DNA of 64,000 nt from positions 434,001 to 498,000 of the forward strand of contig JACKOV010000002.1 in assembly GCA_024234075.1 (NCBI GenBank), given 5' to 3'. Position numbers and translations under genes: made by a program. The stretch comes from Nevskiaceae bacterium (GTDB lineage: Bacteria; Pseudomonadota; Gammaproteobacteria; Steroidobacterales; Steroidobacteraceae). Position 1 is the first letter of the stretch, and every line of letters starts with the position of its first letter. Positions 9,539-17,013 of this stretch are shown here, one piece after another. A model generated the notes under the pieces. The model did not search any database and was not told where the DNA came from. It saw only the letters and a list, made by a program, of their open reading frames with translations.

Positions 9539-10159
9539 CTAGGCCATCGGGCCCGGGCCCGCATGCGCGGCCAGCCGCCGTGTCGGCGGTGGCGACGATG
9601 GCGCCGGCCGCAGCGGCGCACCGCAGCTGAGGCACTCGACCGCGCGCAAGGTCAGCGGATCACCGAAACCCAGACCCTTGCAGTGACGGCAGGACTGCAG
9701 ACGGATCTCGCTGCCGGTCGCGAGCGCGACGGCAAGGAAGGCGGCGTGCTCGAAGCTGATCTGCGGCTGATGGGTGATGCGGCGATAGGTTTCGTAGGCG
9801 TCGCAAAGCAGCTCGCCGCGGGTCACGTTGGGCAGCGTGCGCGGCGCATCGGACAGTCGTTGCGCCGGCAGTACGCCAAACATCGAGAACACCGCGATCA
9901 GACAGGAGGTGTCCTGCTGCAGCAGGCGCGAGCGTGCGAAGAACGACACCTGGCGCGGCGATTTGCCGCGATGACGGCGGACGCAGGCGCCGCTGCCGCC
10001 GCCGCTGCGAACATAGGAACGATAGAGTTTGCGGATCCGGTCGTCGGTCAGACCGGTCCATTGGCGGATGGTCTGGGTTCGCGCCTCGTGGCGGATCAGT
10101 CGCAACGCGAGGTCGTAACGCAGCCGGTCGCGGCTGTAGCGATCGTCGGTGACACGCAT
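9539..10159 (-). CDS. FlhC-family transcriptional regulator
   Basis: This 206-residue protein matches FlhC along its length. The N-terminal helices include LALRLIRHEARTQTI and DDRIRKLYRSY, which resembles the LITLGARLQ and RLIKLYKEL segments of enterobacterial FlhC. C-terminal zinc cysteines are at 157, 160, 176 and 179 (SCRHC and ECLSC). FlhC with FlhD forms the master activator of flagellar genes, and related proteins control other processes. No flagellar gene lies in this window. The gene faces a divergent plus-strand gene with an FlhD-like C terminus. A GGGGAAAA sequence precedes the ATG at 10157-10159. nudC starts 41 bases after the stop. Confidence 0.85.
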   Translation of the reverse strand: MRVTDDRYSRDRLRYDLALRLIRHEARTQTIRQWTGLTDDRIRKLYRSYVRSGGGSGACVRRHRGKSPRQVSFFARSRLLQQDTSCLIAVFSMFGVLPAQRLSDAPRTLPNVTRGELLCDAYETYRRITHQPQISFEHAAFLAVALATGSEIRLQSCRHCKGLGFGDPLTLRAVECLSCGAPLRPAPSSPPPTRRLAAHAGPGPMA

Positions 10160-10187
10160 GGTGGTTTTCCCCGTTTTTGACGCTTCT

Positions 10188-10214
10188 GATTTTTGGTAAA
10201 AATATCCCAAAATC
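10188..10214. promoter_or_regulatory. AT-rich dyad in the divergent flhC / FlhD-like promoter region
   Basis: GATTTTTGG at 10188-10196 and CCCAAAATC at 10206-10214 form an imperfect inverted repeat (8 of 9) around the AT-only spacer TAAAAATAT. It sits 28 bases upstream of flhC and 57 bases upstream of the plus-strand gene, in the most AT-rich spot of an otherwise GC-rich region. It could be a shared promoter or operator. No binding protein is shown by the sequence. Confidence 0.4.
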
Positions 10215-10271
10215 TGGTTGGCGTTCCAAGCGGGTCCGGGCGAGCATTTCTCCCCGGAAAGGGGAGGAATG

Positions 10272-11144
10272 ATGGGTACCCAGCAATATGCAGCAGCGCC
10301 GGCGCGACGCGAGACCCTCGCAGGGGATGTGCTGGACGCCGAGATCCGGCAGCAGGTGGCTGAACTGAACCAGCGCGCGATCGGTGCGCTGCTCGAGCTG
10401 CTCGTGGCGACGGGAATGGGGCGAACGGCCGAAGCGGGCAGCGCGGGTCGCCGAACCGGGACCAGCGTCAGGGGTGCGGCGAGGGCTGCGACGCAGCGGG
10501 TGTCGCAGCCGCCGGTGCCATGGGCCGAAGAGCGGTTGCCGGCAAGCATCGGGCACGGTCGATCGTTCGAGCCCGAGGGTGCTCCGTCAACGGCACGGGC
10601 TGTGGTACCGCCGGCCGCTGCCGGCGCGCCGGCGCAGTGGCTGGCGCTGGATACCACCGCGCGTGCTGCACTCGCCTCCGCGCCCTACCTGCTGGTCACG
10701 GTCGATGTCGGGCGACTGCTTGCACCGGACGGGTCTGCTGTGGCTGGCTCGTCGTTTCGTGGCGTGTCGGCTACATCGGCGCTTGCCTCGTCCTCGCCGC
10801 CGGGGCCACAGTCGGCTGCGCCCTGGAGCGATGTCGCGCGCCTGGTCGTCCAGTACGCCTGGCATCTCGCCCAGCTTGCACCGGTGCTCGCCGGCTTCGT
10901 GCTGGGCCTGCCCGCCGCCGAGGTCGAGGCATTGCGGGCACTCGGCTTGTCGCGGGTCGATGCGCTGGCCTCGTCCGCGGCATTCTGCGTGCGATTGCGC
11001 TGGTCGCAGGACTCGGCGTTCTGGAGCGAATGGCTGGCCGCAGTGCGCAGCGGTGAGGCGGCCGCCCTCTGGACTTGCCAGCTGCGCGGGCTGCAGCGCA
11101 TCGCGGGCGAATGCCGGTCGTCGCCGGGCGGCGGTGCAACCTGA
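10272..11144 (+). CDS. Uncharacterised protein with C-terminal FlhD-like region
   Basis: This 290-residue protein starts at the second of two adjacent ATGs (10269 and 10272) behind a strong AAAGGGGAGG. Residues 20-45 form a predicted helix (LDAEIRQQVAELNQRAIGAL). A low-complexity Ala/Gly/Ser/Pro linker runs from 50 to 185 except for a short hydrophobic stretch near 136-150. Residues 186-245 have the FlhD pattern: a helix (VARLVVQYAWHLAQLAP), then FVLGLPAAEVEALRALGLSR, VDALASS and a terminal RLRW. This parallels enterobacterial FlhD FRLGI...TLAALTLPQ...KLAET...HFRF. The divergent FlhC neighbour supports the idea, but FlhD is normally about 115 residues. Assignment is inference from motif shape. 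Confidence 0.55.
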   Translation: MGTQQYAAAPARRETLAGDVLDAEIRQQVAELNQRAIGALLELLVATGMGRTAEAGSAGRRTGTSVRGAARAATQRVSQPPVPWAEERLPASIGHGRSFEPEGAPSTARAVVPPAAAGAPAQWLALDTTARAALASAPYLLVTVDVGRLLAPDGSAVAGSSFRGVSATSALASSSPPGPQSAAPWSDVARLVVQYAWHLAQLAPVLAGFVLGLPAAEVEALRALGLSRVDALASSAAFCVRLRWSQDSAFWSEWLAAVRSGEAAALWTCQLRGLQRIAGECRSSPGGGAT

Positions 11145-11529
11145 ATTTGCGGTGGGGATGCCAATGGTGAGAATCACCAAAGGCCGACTTGCTCCGGCAC
11201 CAAGGCCTGCTGAGTGGGTTGCGGAAGTTGCGCTTTCCTTAGTACTACGGCCGGTGCTGGAAGTGCGCAGCAGCTGCGAACGGCACCACGCGTGCGCAGG
11301 AACGCGCGATACGCGACCAGCTCGGCTCCAAGGGGCGTGGAGGCCAGGTCCCGCAACCCTATCGGTGCCTTTCGGGTAAAGGAGAGTGGGTTTGGCAAGT
11401 ATGTTGCGAGCCACCTGGGTTCCGCTTGCCGGATGGCTGCAGCGGACCACGCCCCCCCTGTAAACTGGCGGTCTGGACCGGCCCGCCTGCCCACCTTCAC
11501 CGTCGGTTCCCGTCGCTACCTCGATATCT
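11145..11529. other. Gene-free stretch upstream of the ABC exporter
   Basis: This interval of 385 bases contains no convincing gene. A minus-strand open frame at 11174-11500 has no ribosome binding site or recognisable domain. A small perfect hairpin, GGTGA-GAA-TCACC at 11166-11178, lies 22 bases after the stop of the FlhD-like gene and could be a weak terminator or operator. The last 80 bases before 11530 presumably hold the promoter of the exporter genes, but I see no clear -35/-10 pair. Confidence 0.4.
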
Positions 11530-12468
11530 ATGCACGCGTTGTCGGTCCGCGGTCTCGTCAAGACATACCGGAATGGTGTTCAGGCCCTGAAAGGCGTCGA
11601 TCTCGACGTCGAGCAGGGGGATTTCTTTGCGATGCTGGGGCCGAACGGCGCCGGCAAGAGCACGCTGATCAGCATCCTGACCTCGCTGGTCAACAAGTCC
11701 GCCGGCCGGATCAGCGTTTTCGGCCACGATCTCGATCGCGACATGGAGGCCGCCAAGGCCTGCATCGGCGTCGTGCCACAGGAGCTGAACCTGAACCAGT
11801 TCGAGACGCCGGAGACCATCGTGGTCAACCAGGCGGGGTTCTACGGCATTCCGCGAGCGCTGGCGCGCCAGCGCGCCGAGAAGTACCTGGCCGCGCTGTC
11901 GCTCTGGGAACATCGGCACAAGATCGCCCGTGCGCTGTCCGGCGGCATGAAACGCCGGCTGATGATCGCCCGCGCGCTGATCCACGAGCCGCGCCTGCTG
12001 GTGCTGGACGAGCCGACCGCCGGGGTCGACATCGAGATCCGTCGGTCGATGTGGGAATTCCTGCGCGAGCTCAATGCTGCGGGCACGACCATCATCCTGA
12101 CGACCCACTATCTCGAGGAAGCCGAGTCCCTGTGTCGCAACATCGCGATCATCGACGGCGGCCGGATCGTCGAGGTCAGCCGGATGGACCGGCTGCTGCG
12201 CAAGCTGCACAGCGAATCCCTGATGCTGACGCTGCGCCATCCGTTGACGGCGGCGCCGGTTCTCGCCGGCTATCACATCGCGCTGGTCGATGAGCACACG
12301 CTCGAGGTCGAGGTCACCCGCGACCGCAATCTGAACGATCTGTTCGCGACGCTCTCGGCCGACGGCATCGAGGTGCTCTCGATGCGCAACAAGGTCAACC
12401 GGCTGGAAGAGATTTTCATGCGTCTGGTCGACAAGTCCGCGGCAGTGGCGGCGGGGGCGCGCTCGTGA
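11530..12468 (+). CDS. ABC-2 type exporter, ATP-binding subunit (YadG-like)
   Basis: The 312-residue nucleotide-binding protein has Walker A GPNGAGKST at 37-45, a Q-loop (VPQELNLNQFETPETI), the ABC signature LSGGMKRR, Walker B LLVLDEPTAGVD and a switch histidine in TTHYLEEAE. The C-terminal 80 residues after the NBD match the DUF4162-like tail of drug and antibiotic exporters. The permease gene begins with a GTG that overlaps the stop by 4 bases, so the two form one transporter. The family resembles Escherichia coli YadGH. The exported substrate is unknown. Confidence 0.93.
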   Translation: MHALSVRGLVKTYRNGVQALKGVDLDVEQGDFFAMLGPNGAGKSTLISILTSLVNKSAGRISVFGHDLDRDMEAAKACIGVVPQELNLNQFETPETIVVNQAGFYGIPRALARQRAEKYLAALSLWEHRHKIARALSGGMKRRLMIARALIHEPRLLVLDEPTAGVDIEIRRSMWEFLRELNAAGTTIILTTHYLEEAESLCRNIAIIDGGRIVEVSRMDRLLRKLHSESLMLTLRHPLTAAPVLAGYHIALVDEHTLEVEVTRDRNLNDLFATLSADGIEVLSMRNKVNRLEEIFMRLVDKSAAVAAGARS

Positions 12469-13292
12469 ACGCCACCGCGGAGAATGCCCACGCAGCCGGG
12501 CATGTGGCGCCGTTGCCGACCATCGGCCAGTCGCGCTGGATCGGCTTTCGCACGATCCTGGCGCGCGAGTACGGCCGCGTCATCCGCATCTGGGGGCAGA
12601 CGCTCGTGCCTTCGGCGGTTACGTCGACCCTGTACTTCGTGATCTTCGGCAGCCTGATCGGTCGCCGGGTCGGCCCGATGGGCGGTTTCGACTACATGCA
12701 GTACATCGCACCCGGCCTGATCATGATGGCGGTGATCACCAACTCCTACGCCAACGTGGTGTCCTCGTTCTTCAGCGCCAAGTTCCAGCGCTTTCTCGAG
12801 GAGATCATGGTCTCGCCGCTGCCGAACTGGGTGATCGTCGCAGGCTATGTCGGCGGCGGCATGGCGCGCGGCCTGATGGTCGGCGTGGTGGTCACGATCG
12901 TGTCGCTGCTGTTCACCCATCTGCAGGTCCATCACTGGGCCGCCATGCTGGCCGCGGCCGTGCTGACCTCGGCCGTCTTCTCGCTCGGCGGTTTCATCAA
13001 CGCCCTGCTGGCGAAAAACTTCGATCAGGTGAACTGGGTCCCGACCTTCATCCTGGTGCCGCTCACCTACTTCGGCGGTGTGTTCTACTCGATCTCGATG
13101 TTGCCGGCCTGGGCGCAGCAGGTGTCGATCGCCAACCCGGTGCTGCACATGGTCAGCGCCTTCCGTTACGGGGTCCTCGGCACGGCGGATGTCCATGTCG
13201 GGACCGCCTTCGGGATCATGGCGCTGTCGACGGTGCTGCTGTTCGGTCTGGCCGTCGGCCTGATGAACCGCGGGATCGGCCTGCGCGAGTGA
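12465..13292 (+). CDS. ABC-2 type exporter, permease subunit (YadH-like)
   Basis: This is a 275-residue membrane protein starting at the GTG (12465) inside the GTGA overlap with the ATPase gene. It has six predicted membrane segments and the ABC-2 family pattern: an amphipathic N-terminal helix (REYGRVIRIWGQTLVPS), YIAPGLIMMAVI near the second segment, and FGGVFYSISMLPAWAQ before the last. It pairs with the preceding nucleotide-binding subunit. No terminator with a T run follows, although the next 85 bases are rich in GGCCCGG-type inverted repeats. Confidence 0.92.
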   Translation: MNATAENAHAAGHVAPLPTIGQSRWIGFRTILAREYGRVIRIWGQTLVPSAVTSTLYFVIFGSLIGRRVGPMGGFDYMQYIAPGLIMMAVITNSYANVVSSFFSAKFQRFLEEIMVSPLPNWVIVAGYVGGGMARGLMVGVVVTIVSLLFTHLQVHHWAAMLAAAVLTSAVFSLGGFINALLAKNFDQVNWVPTFILVPLTYFGGVFYSISMLPAWAQQVSIANPVLHMVSAFRYGVLGTADVHVGTAFGIMALSTVLLFGLAVGLMNRGIGLRE

Positions 13293-13416
13293 TGGGCCGG
13301 GTCGAGCCGGGCGGACCCGGCGCCGTGCCCGGACAGGCCCGGGTCGGCAGCCCCGATCCGGGCAGGTTCGAGCGGTAGTTTGCGGCGCGTCGCAAATGCC
13401 GCAGAGGGACGGGCGC

Positions 13417-13422
13417 TATACT
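13417..13422 (+). promoter_or_regulatory. Candidate -10 element (TATACT) upstream of the CsgG-like gene
   Basis: TATACT matches the sigma-70 consensus at five of six positions and lies 55 bases before the ATG at 13477, in a GC-rich context. No good -35 box is found at 16-18 bases upstream, so the promoter may need an activator. A clear ribosome binding site (CAGGAGA) follows just before the gene. Confidence 0.4.
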
Positions 13423-13476
13423 CTGCGCCTCCCCCGATAGCGTCGGGTTTCGGGTATCCCTACAGGAGATCGACAG

Positions 13477-14526
13477 ATGGCGGCATCCATGAACAGGTTT
13501 GCGTCGGTGGCTTGGAGCGTACTGCTGGCAATCGCCTGCGGTGCACCGGTCGCGGATGCGCAGGGTGTCACGGGCTACAAACAGGGTGGTGCGAGTGGCC
13601 AGGTCACCGGTGCCGCTGGTACCAGCGGCTCCACCGGCGATTCGGGGGTCGAGAAGTGCGACAAGCCGATGGGCGCGATCGCCGTGGTCGAGCCGCAGGA
13701 CTACGTGATGGCCTCGCTGCGCGGTTACGGGCTGGGTTCGCCGATCGGTCTGCTGCGCATGATGATCCAGCAGTCCAACTGCTTCATCGTCGTCGAGCGC
13801 GGCGTCGGCATGCAGAACGCGATGCAGGAGCGCGAGCTGGCCGCCTCGGGCGAGGCGCGTGCGGGCTCCAACATGGGCAAGGGCCAGATGGTCGCGGCGG
13901 ACTTCATCCTCACGCCTGAGGTGGTGTTCTCCGAGAGCAATGCCGGTGGCATGGGCGCGGCGCTCGGTGGTGTGCTCAGCCGTTCGAACCCGCTGCTCGG
14001 CGCGGTCGCCGGCGGCCTGAAGTTCAAGGAAGCGCAGACCAGCATGCTGCTCGCGGATGCGCGCAGCTCGGTGCAGGTCGCGGCGGCGCAGGGTAGTACC
14101 CGCAAGGCCGATCTGCGGCTCGGCGCCGCGCTGTTCGGCGGCGGTGCTTTCGGCGCGCTCGGCGGCTACGGCAATACCAACGAAGGCAAGATCATCGCCG
14201 CGGCGCTGCTCGACAACTACAACAACATCGTGCGTGCGGTGAAGGGCGATGAAAGCCTGCACCGCAATGTCGGCACCCTGAAGCAGGAAGCGGCGGCAGG
14301 TGGCCAGGCCGGCGGTGGCATCGCCTACAACGAGGGCGACGTGGTCATGCCGAAGATCGCCAACGTCAAACTGCTGGCCAGCCCCGCGGATTCGGCCAAG
14401 GCCGTGGCGACGCTGCAGCGTGGCGAGGAGCTGGTGATCATCGGTGCCGAGCAGAACGGCTTCCTGAACGTGCAGGGTGGCTCGGGCAGCGGCTGGATCA
14501 AGAAGGTGCTGGTCAACCGGCCCTGA
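13477..14526 (+). CDS. CsgG-like exported protein with C-terminal SH3-type domain
   Basis: The 349-residue protein has a signal peptide (residues 1-28, cleavage after VADA). Next come a Gly/Ser/Thr-rich segment (30-58) and a domain of the CsgG/HfaB type (about 65-275). That domain includes IQQSNCFIVVERG, the usual place where CsgG-family proteins define the inner strand and the E/RG motif, and later ADFILTPEV. Residues 290-349 form a bacterial SH3 domain (VKLLASPADSAKAVATLQRG, then SGWIKKVLV). CsgG proteins form outer-membrane pores for curli, but there is no lipobox here and no curli genes nearby, so an outer-membrane pore role is uncertain. The ATG follows ACAGGAGATCGACAG. A second ATG at 13489 is possible. 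Confidence 0.8.
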   Translation: MAASMNRFASVAWSVLLAIACGAPVADAQGVTGYKQGGASGQVTGAAGTSGSTGDSGVEKCDKPMGAIAVVEPQDYVMASLRGYGLGSPIGLLRMMIQQSNCFIVVERGVGMQNAMQERELAASGEARAGSNMGKGQMVAADFILTPEVVFSESNAGGMGAALGGVLSRSNPLLGAVAGGLKFKEAQTSMLLADARSSVQVAAAQGSTRKADLRLGAALFGGGAFGALGGYGNTNEGKIIAAALLDNYNNIVRAVKGDESLHRNVGTLKQEAAAGGQAGGGIAYNEGDVVMPKIANVKLLASPADSAKAVATLQRGEELVIIGAEQNGFLNVQGGSGSGWIKKVLVNRP

Positions 14527-14635
14527 TCCGCTCCAGGCCGCGACCGGCGCGATGCCGGATGACGTACGCTGTGCGGGAGTGTGGATCCCGCGCGGCGTGC
14601 ATCCACCGCAGGCAGGTCGTGCCGGAGGCAGGTGA

Positions 14636-15055
14636 ATGAACAGCGAAGCAGCGACGTTCCCGGTCGAGAAGAACGAGGACGAATGGCGTCGAACGTTGAC
14701 GCCGGAGCAGTTCGAAGTCCTGCGCCGGCATGGTACCGAGCGCGCCGGTACCAGCCCGCTGAACGGCGAGAAGCGGGATGGTCAGTATCACTGCGCGGGC
14801 TGCGGTCAGCTGCTGTTCGAGGCCCACACCAAGTACGAGAGCGGTTCCGGCTGGCCGAGCTTCTGGGCGCCGGTCGCCGGTGCGGTTGCAACGAGTGTCG
14901 ATCGCAGCCGCTTCATGCAGCGGGTCGAAGTGCACTGCAGCCGCTGCGGCGGTCATCTCGGTCACGTGTTCGACGACGGGCCGCAGCCCACCGGGCAGCG
15001 CTACTGCGTGAACGGATTGTCGCTGCAGTTCGAGCCAGGCGCCTCGGGCAGTTGA
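14636..15055 (+). CDS. msrB: Peptide-methionine (R)-S-oxide reductase
   Basis: The 139-residue protein has the SelR fold motifs: zinc cysteines at 53, 56, 101 and 104, GSGWPSFW at 70-77, HLGHVFDDGP at 107-116, and the catalytic Cys124 in RYCVN. The enzyme reduces the R epimer of methionine sulfoxide in oxidised proteins and needs thioredoxin or another reductant. It has no signal peptide, so it is cytoplasmic. Its TGA stop overlaps a TTG that probably starts the next gene. A purine-rich GGAGGCAGGTGA precedes the start. Confidence 0.96.
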   Translation: MNSEAATFPVEKNEDEWRRTLTPEQFEVLRRHGTERAGTSPLNGEKRDGQYHCAGCGQLLFEAHTKYESGSGWPSFWAPVAGAVATSVDRSRFMQRVEVHCSRCGGHLGHVFDDGPQPTGQRYCVNGLSLQFEPGASGS

Positions 15056-16125
15056 ACGGCGCTGGCTGCCGCAGCCGGAGCACTGCGGTTTTCGCGGCAG
15101 TGTGGTGCTGCCTCGGTGCCGTCGCGCTGCTCCTCGCCGGCCCGATGGCCGCGGCCGCCTGCAGTGCTGCCACCGAAAGCCGGCTGGCGCCTCTGCGGAC
15201 CGCGCTCGGCGAGCACCGTTTCGTGGCCTATCAGCCGACTGCGCTGCAGGTGCACGACGGACGTGTGACGCCGGCCTCGTCGGCCAGCATCCGCGCCGAT
15301 CTCGAGGTGCTGCGCCCCTATTTCGATGCGTTGGTGACCTACGATGCGCTCAATGGCGCCGAGCAGGTGCCGGCGGTGGCCGCCGACCTGGGGTTCCGCG
15401 CGCTGCTGATCGGTGTCTGGGATCCGTTCGACGATGCCCAGGTCGATGCGGCGCTGGCGGCGGCGCGTGCTCATCCCGGGCTGGTGGTCGGTGTGTCGCT
15501 CGGCAACGAGATGCTCTTCGGACAGCGGCGCACCCAGGCTGAACTCGCCGCGAGGCTCGATGCGATCCGGACACGGGCGCCGGGGCTGGCGCTGTCGACG
15601 ACCGAGCCGTTCCACATATGGCTCGAGCCGCAGGCGGGGCCGTTGCTGTCGCGGCTCGATTTTCTGCTGGCGAACGTGCATCCGGTGTTCGAGAGCTGGT
15701 TCCGGGCCGCACCCGACCAGAATGCCGCCGGTTTCGTCGTCGATGTCACCCGGTTGCTGGCGGCGCGACATTGCGGCCCGGTGCTCGTCAAGGAAACCGG
15801 CGTGCCGACTGCGCCTTCGGGCAAGGGCTATACGCCAGCGCGGCAGCGCAGTTTCTACGAGGCGTTGCAGCACGCGTTCCGGTCGACACCGCAGCGGGCC
15901 TTTGCCTGGTTCGCGGCTTTCGATGCCCCCTGGCGGGCGGCCGATTGGCATCCGGTGCCGGGTGAACATCCCGAAGAGGCGCACTGGGGCTTGTTCGATG
16001 CCGAACGCAGACCCAAGCTGGTCGTCGAGATCATTCCGCGTCTCGAGCGGCGCCGTGTCGAGCAGCCCGACTCCGGGCGGCCCACCGATCGGCCCAGTGT
16101 CGATCGGCGCAGTATCGATCGGTAG
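15052..16125 (+). CDS. GH17-like beta-1,3-glucanase-type exported protein
   Basis: The proposed start is the TTG at 15052, which overlaps the msrB stop (TTGA). It gives 357 residues with a signal peptide (hydrophobic 15-35, cleavage near AAACS). The mature part is a TIM-barrel-like protein of glycoside hydrolase family 17 type. Glu153 in SLGNEML is the expected acid/base and Glu248 in LVKETGVPT the expected nucleophile. Family members cut or transfer beta-1,3-glucans, and bacterial ones also act on cyclic or osmoregulated glucans. The last 30 residues are low-complexity, with a 15-base direct repeat based on GATCGG. A GTG at about 15103 is an alternative start. Confidence 0.72.
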   Translation: MNGAGCRSRSTAVFAAVWCCLGAVALLLAGPMAAAACSAATESRLAPLRTALGEHRFVAYQPTALQVHDGRVTPASSASIRADLEVLRPYFDALVTYDALNGAEQVPAVAADLGFRALLIGVWDPFDDAQVDAALAAARAHPGLVVGVSLGNEMLFGQRRTQAELAARLDAIRTRAPGLALSTTEPFHIWLEPQAGPLLSRLDFLLANVHPVFESWFRAAPDQNAAGFVVDVTRLLAARHCGPVLVKETGVPTAPSGKGYTPARQRSFYEALQHAFRSTPQRAFAWFAAFDAPWRAADWHPVPGEHPEEAHWGLFDAERRPKLVVEIIPRLERRRVEQPDSGRPTDRPSVDRRSIDR

Positions 16126-16133
16126 TGACAGCG

Positions 16134-16161
16134 GCGGGCCGGCCCACGCCGGCCGACCCGC
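16134..16161. terminator. GC-rich hairpin between convergent genes
   Basis: GCGGGCCGGCC (16134-16144) pairs with GGCCGACCCGC (16151-16161) at 10 of 11 positions with a 6-base loop. It lies between the convergent GH17-like and ydbL genes and could end transcription from both sides. There is no T run, so an intrinsic terminator is only probable. Confidence 0.5.
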
Positions 16162-16183
16162 AGAGCGCCGCCAGCTCAGCAGC

Positions 16184-16849
16184 TTAGCGCTGCTTCCAGG
16201 CGCCCGACGCGTCCTGGTAGTACCAGCCGGGCTGTGCACCGCGCTCGATCCAGCGCCGCGCAAACGTCTTGCGGATGTCTGGCTCCCACTCGGGATGGCC
16301 GTTCGCCTTGGCGATCTCGGCGTACAGCGTGTCGCGGTCCTTGTTGTCCTCGGCGACCAGGCGCTTGACGATCGCGCGCTCGGCGAGCGGTGCGGCACTG
16401 GCGTCGCGGATTTCGACCAGGCCGTTGGCCGTGAGGCCGACGACACCGCTGGCAAAGTATTTCTCGAGCTCGGCAAAGCGCGCCTGCATCGACTGGGTGA
16501 CCGCGCGGATCTCCGGCGAGGAGATGTCCAGGTTGGCTTGCGCCTGGGCTTGTGCCGTGGGTACCAGCAGTTCGAGCACGCGGCCGGCGGCCACCAGCAG
16601 CAGCGGGGCGTCGGCGCGCAGATCGGCGGCCGAGTGCACCGGACGCAGGCCGGGGAGGGTCGGGTTCCAGGCTGCATCGGTCGGTGCAGTGCGTGGCGCG
16701 GCCGAATTCGCACCGCCGCCGGTCACCGAGTCGATGATCTGATCGGCGGCCTTTTCGGCCGCCGCCGCCGGGAAGTAGACGTTGATGGTGACGCAGGCCG
16801 CGGCCGTGAGGCTCGCGAGTGCGACGTTCAGGCGCATGACCTTTCGCAT
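16184..16849 (-). CDS. ydbL: YdbL/YnbE-type lipoprotein (DUF1318)
   Basis: The 221-residue protein starts at the ATG 16847-16849, preceded by AGAGGAAG. A lipoprotein signal ends at Cys19 (LTAAAC). It is followed by VTINVYFPAAAAEKAAD, the conserved opening of this DUF1318 group. An Ala/Pro-rich linker precedes a helical DUF1318 domain (about 110-195) with RDTLYAEIAKANGHPEWEPD. In enterobacteria YdbH, the small lipoprotein YnbE and YdbL work together in phospholipid transport between the membranes. Here the lipidated YnbE-like N terminus and the YdbL domain seem to be on one chain. It lies 164 bases after ydbH on the same strand. Confidence 0.82.
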   Translation of the reverse strand: MRKVMRLNVALASLTAAACVTINVYFPAAAAEKAADQIIDSVTGGGANSAAPRTAPTDAAWNPTLPGLRPVHSAADLRADAPLLLVAAGRVLELLVPTAQAQAQANLDISSPEIRAVTQSMQARFAELEKYFASGVVGLTANGLVEIRDASAAPLAERAIVKRLVAEDNKDRDTLYAEIAKANGHPEWEPDIRKTFARRWIERGAQPGWYYQDASGAWKQR

Positions 16850-17013
16850 GACGGCATCTTCCTCTGCGGGATCTGTCCCGCCTGTTGCTTCCGGCCGGGT
16901 CGTTTGCGCGATTCCCGGCAATGACCATTCTGCCGCACAGGTATGAATGGCTCCTGAAGGCGGCAGTTTAACAATGTCCGGCAGGCCGGGCCGTGACGCG
17001 CTCGTCGCCGCGC

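Noticed and set aside
11174..11500. A 108-codon minus-strand frame in the gene-free stretch before the ABC exporter
   Set aside because: No ribosome binding site, no recognisable motif, and composition like the shadows elsewhere. It could be a remnant but cannot be supported.
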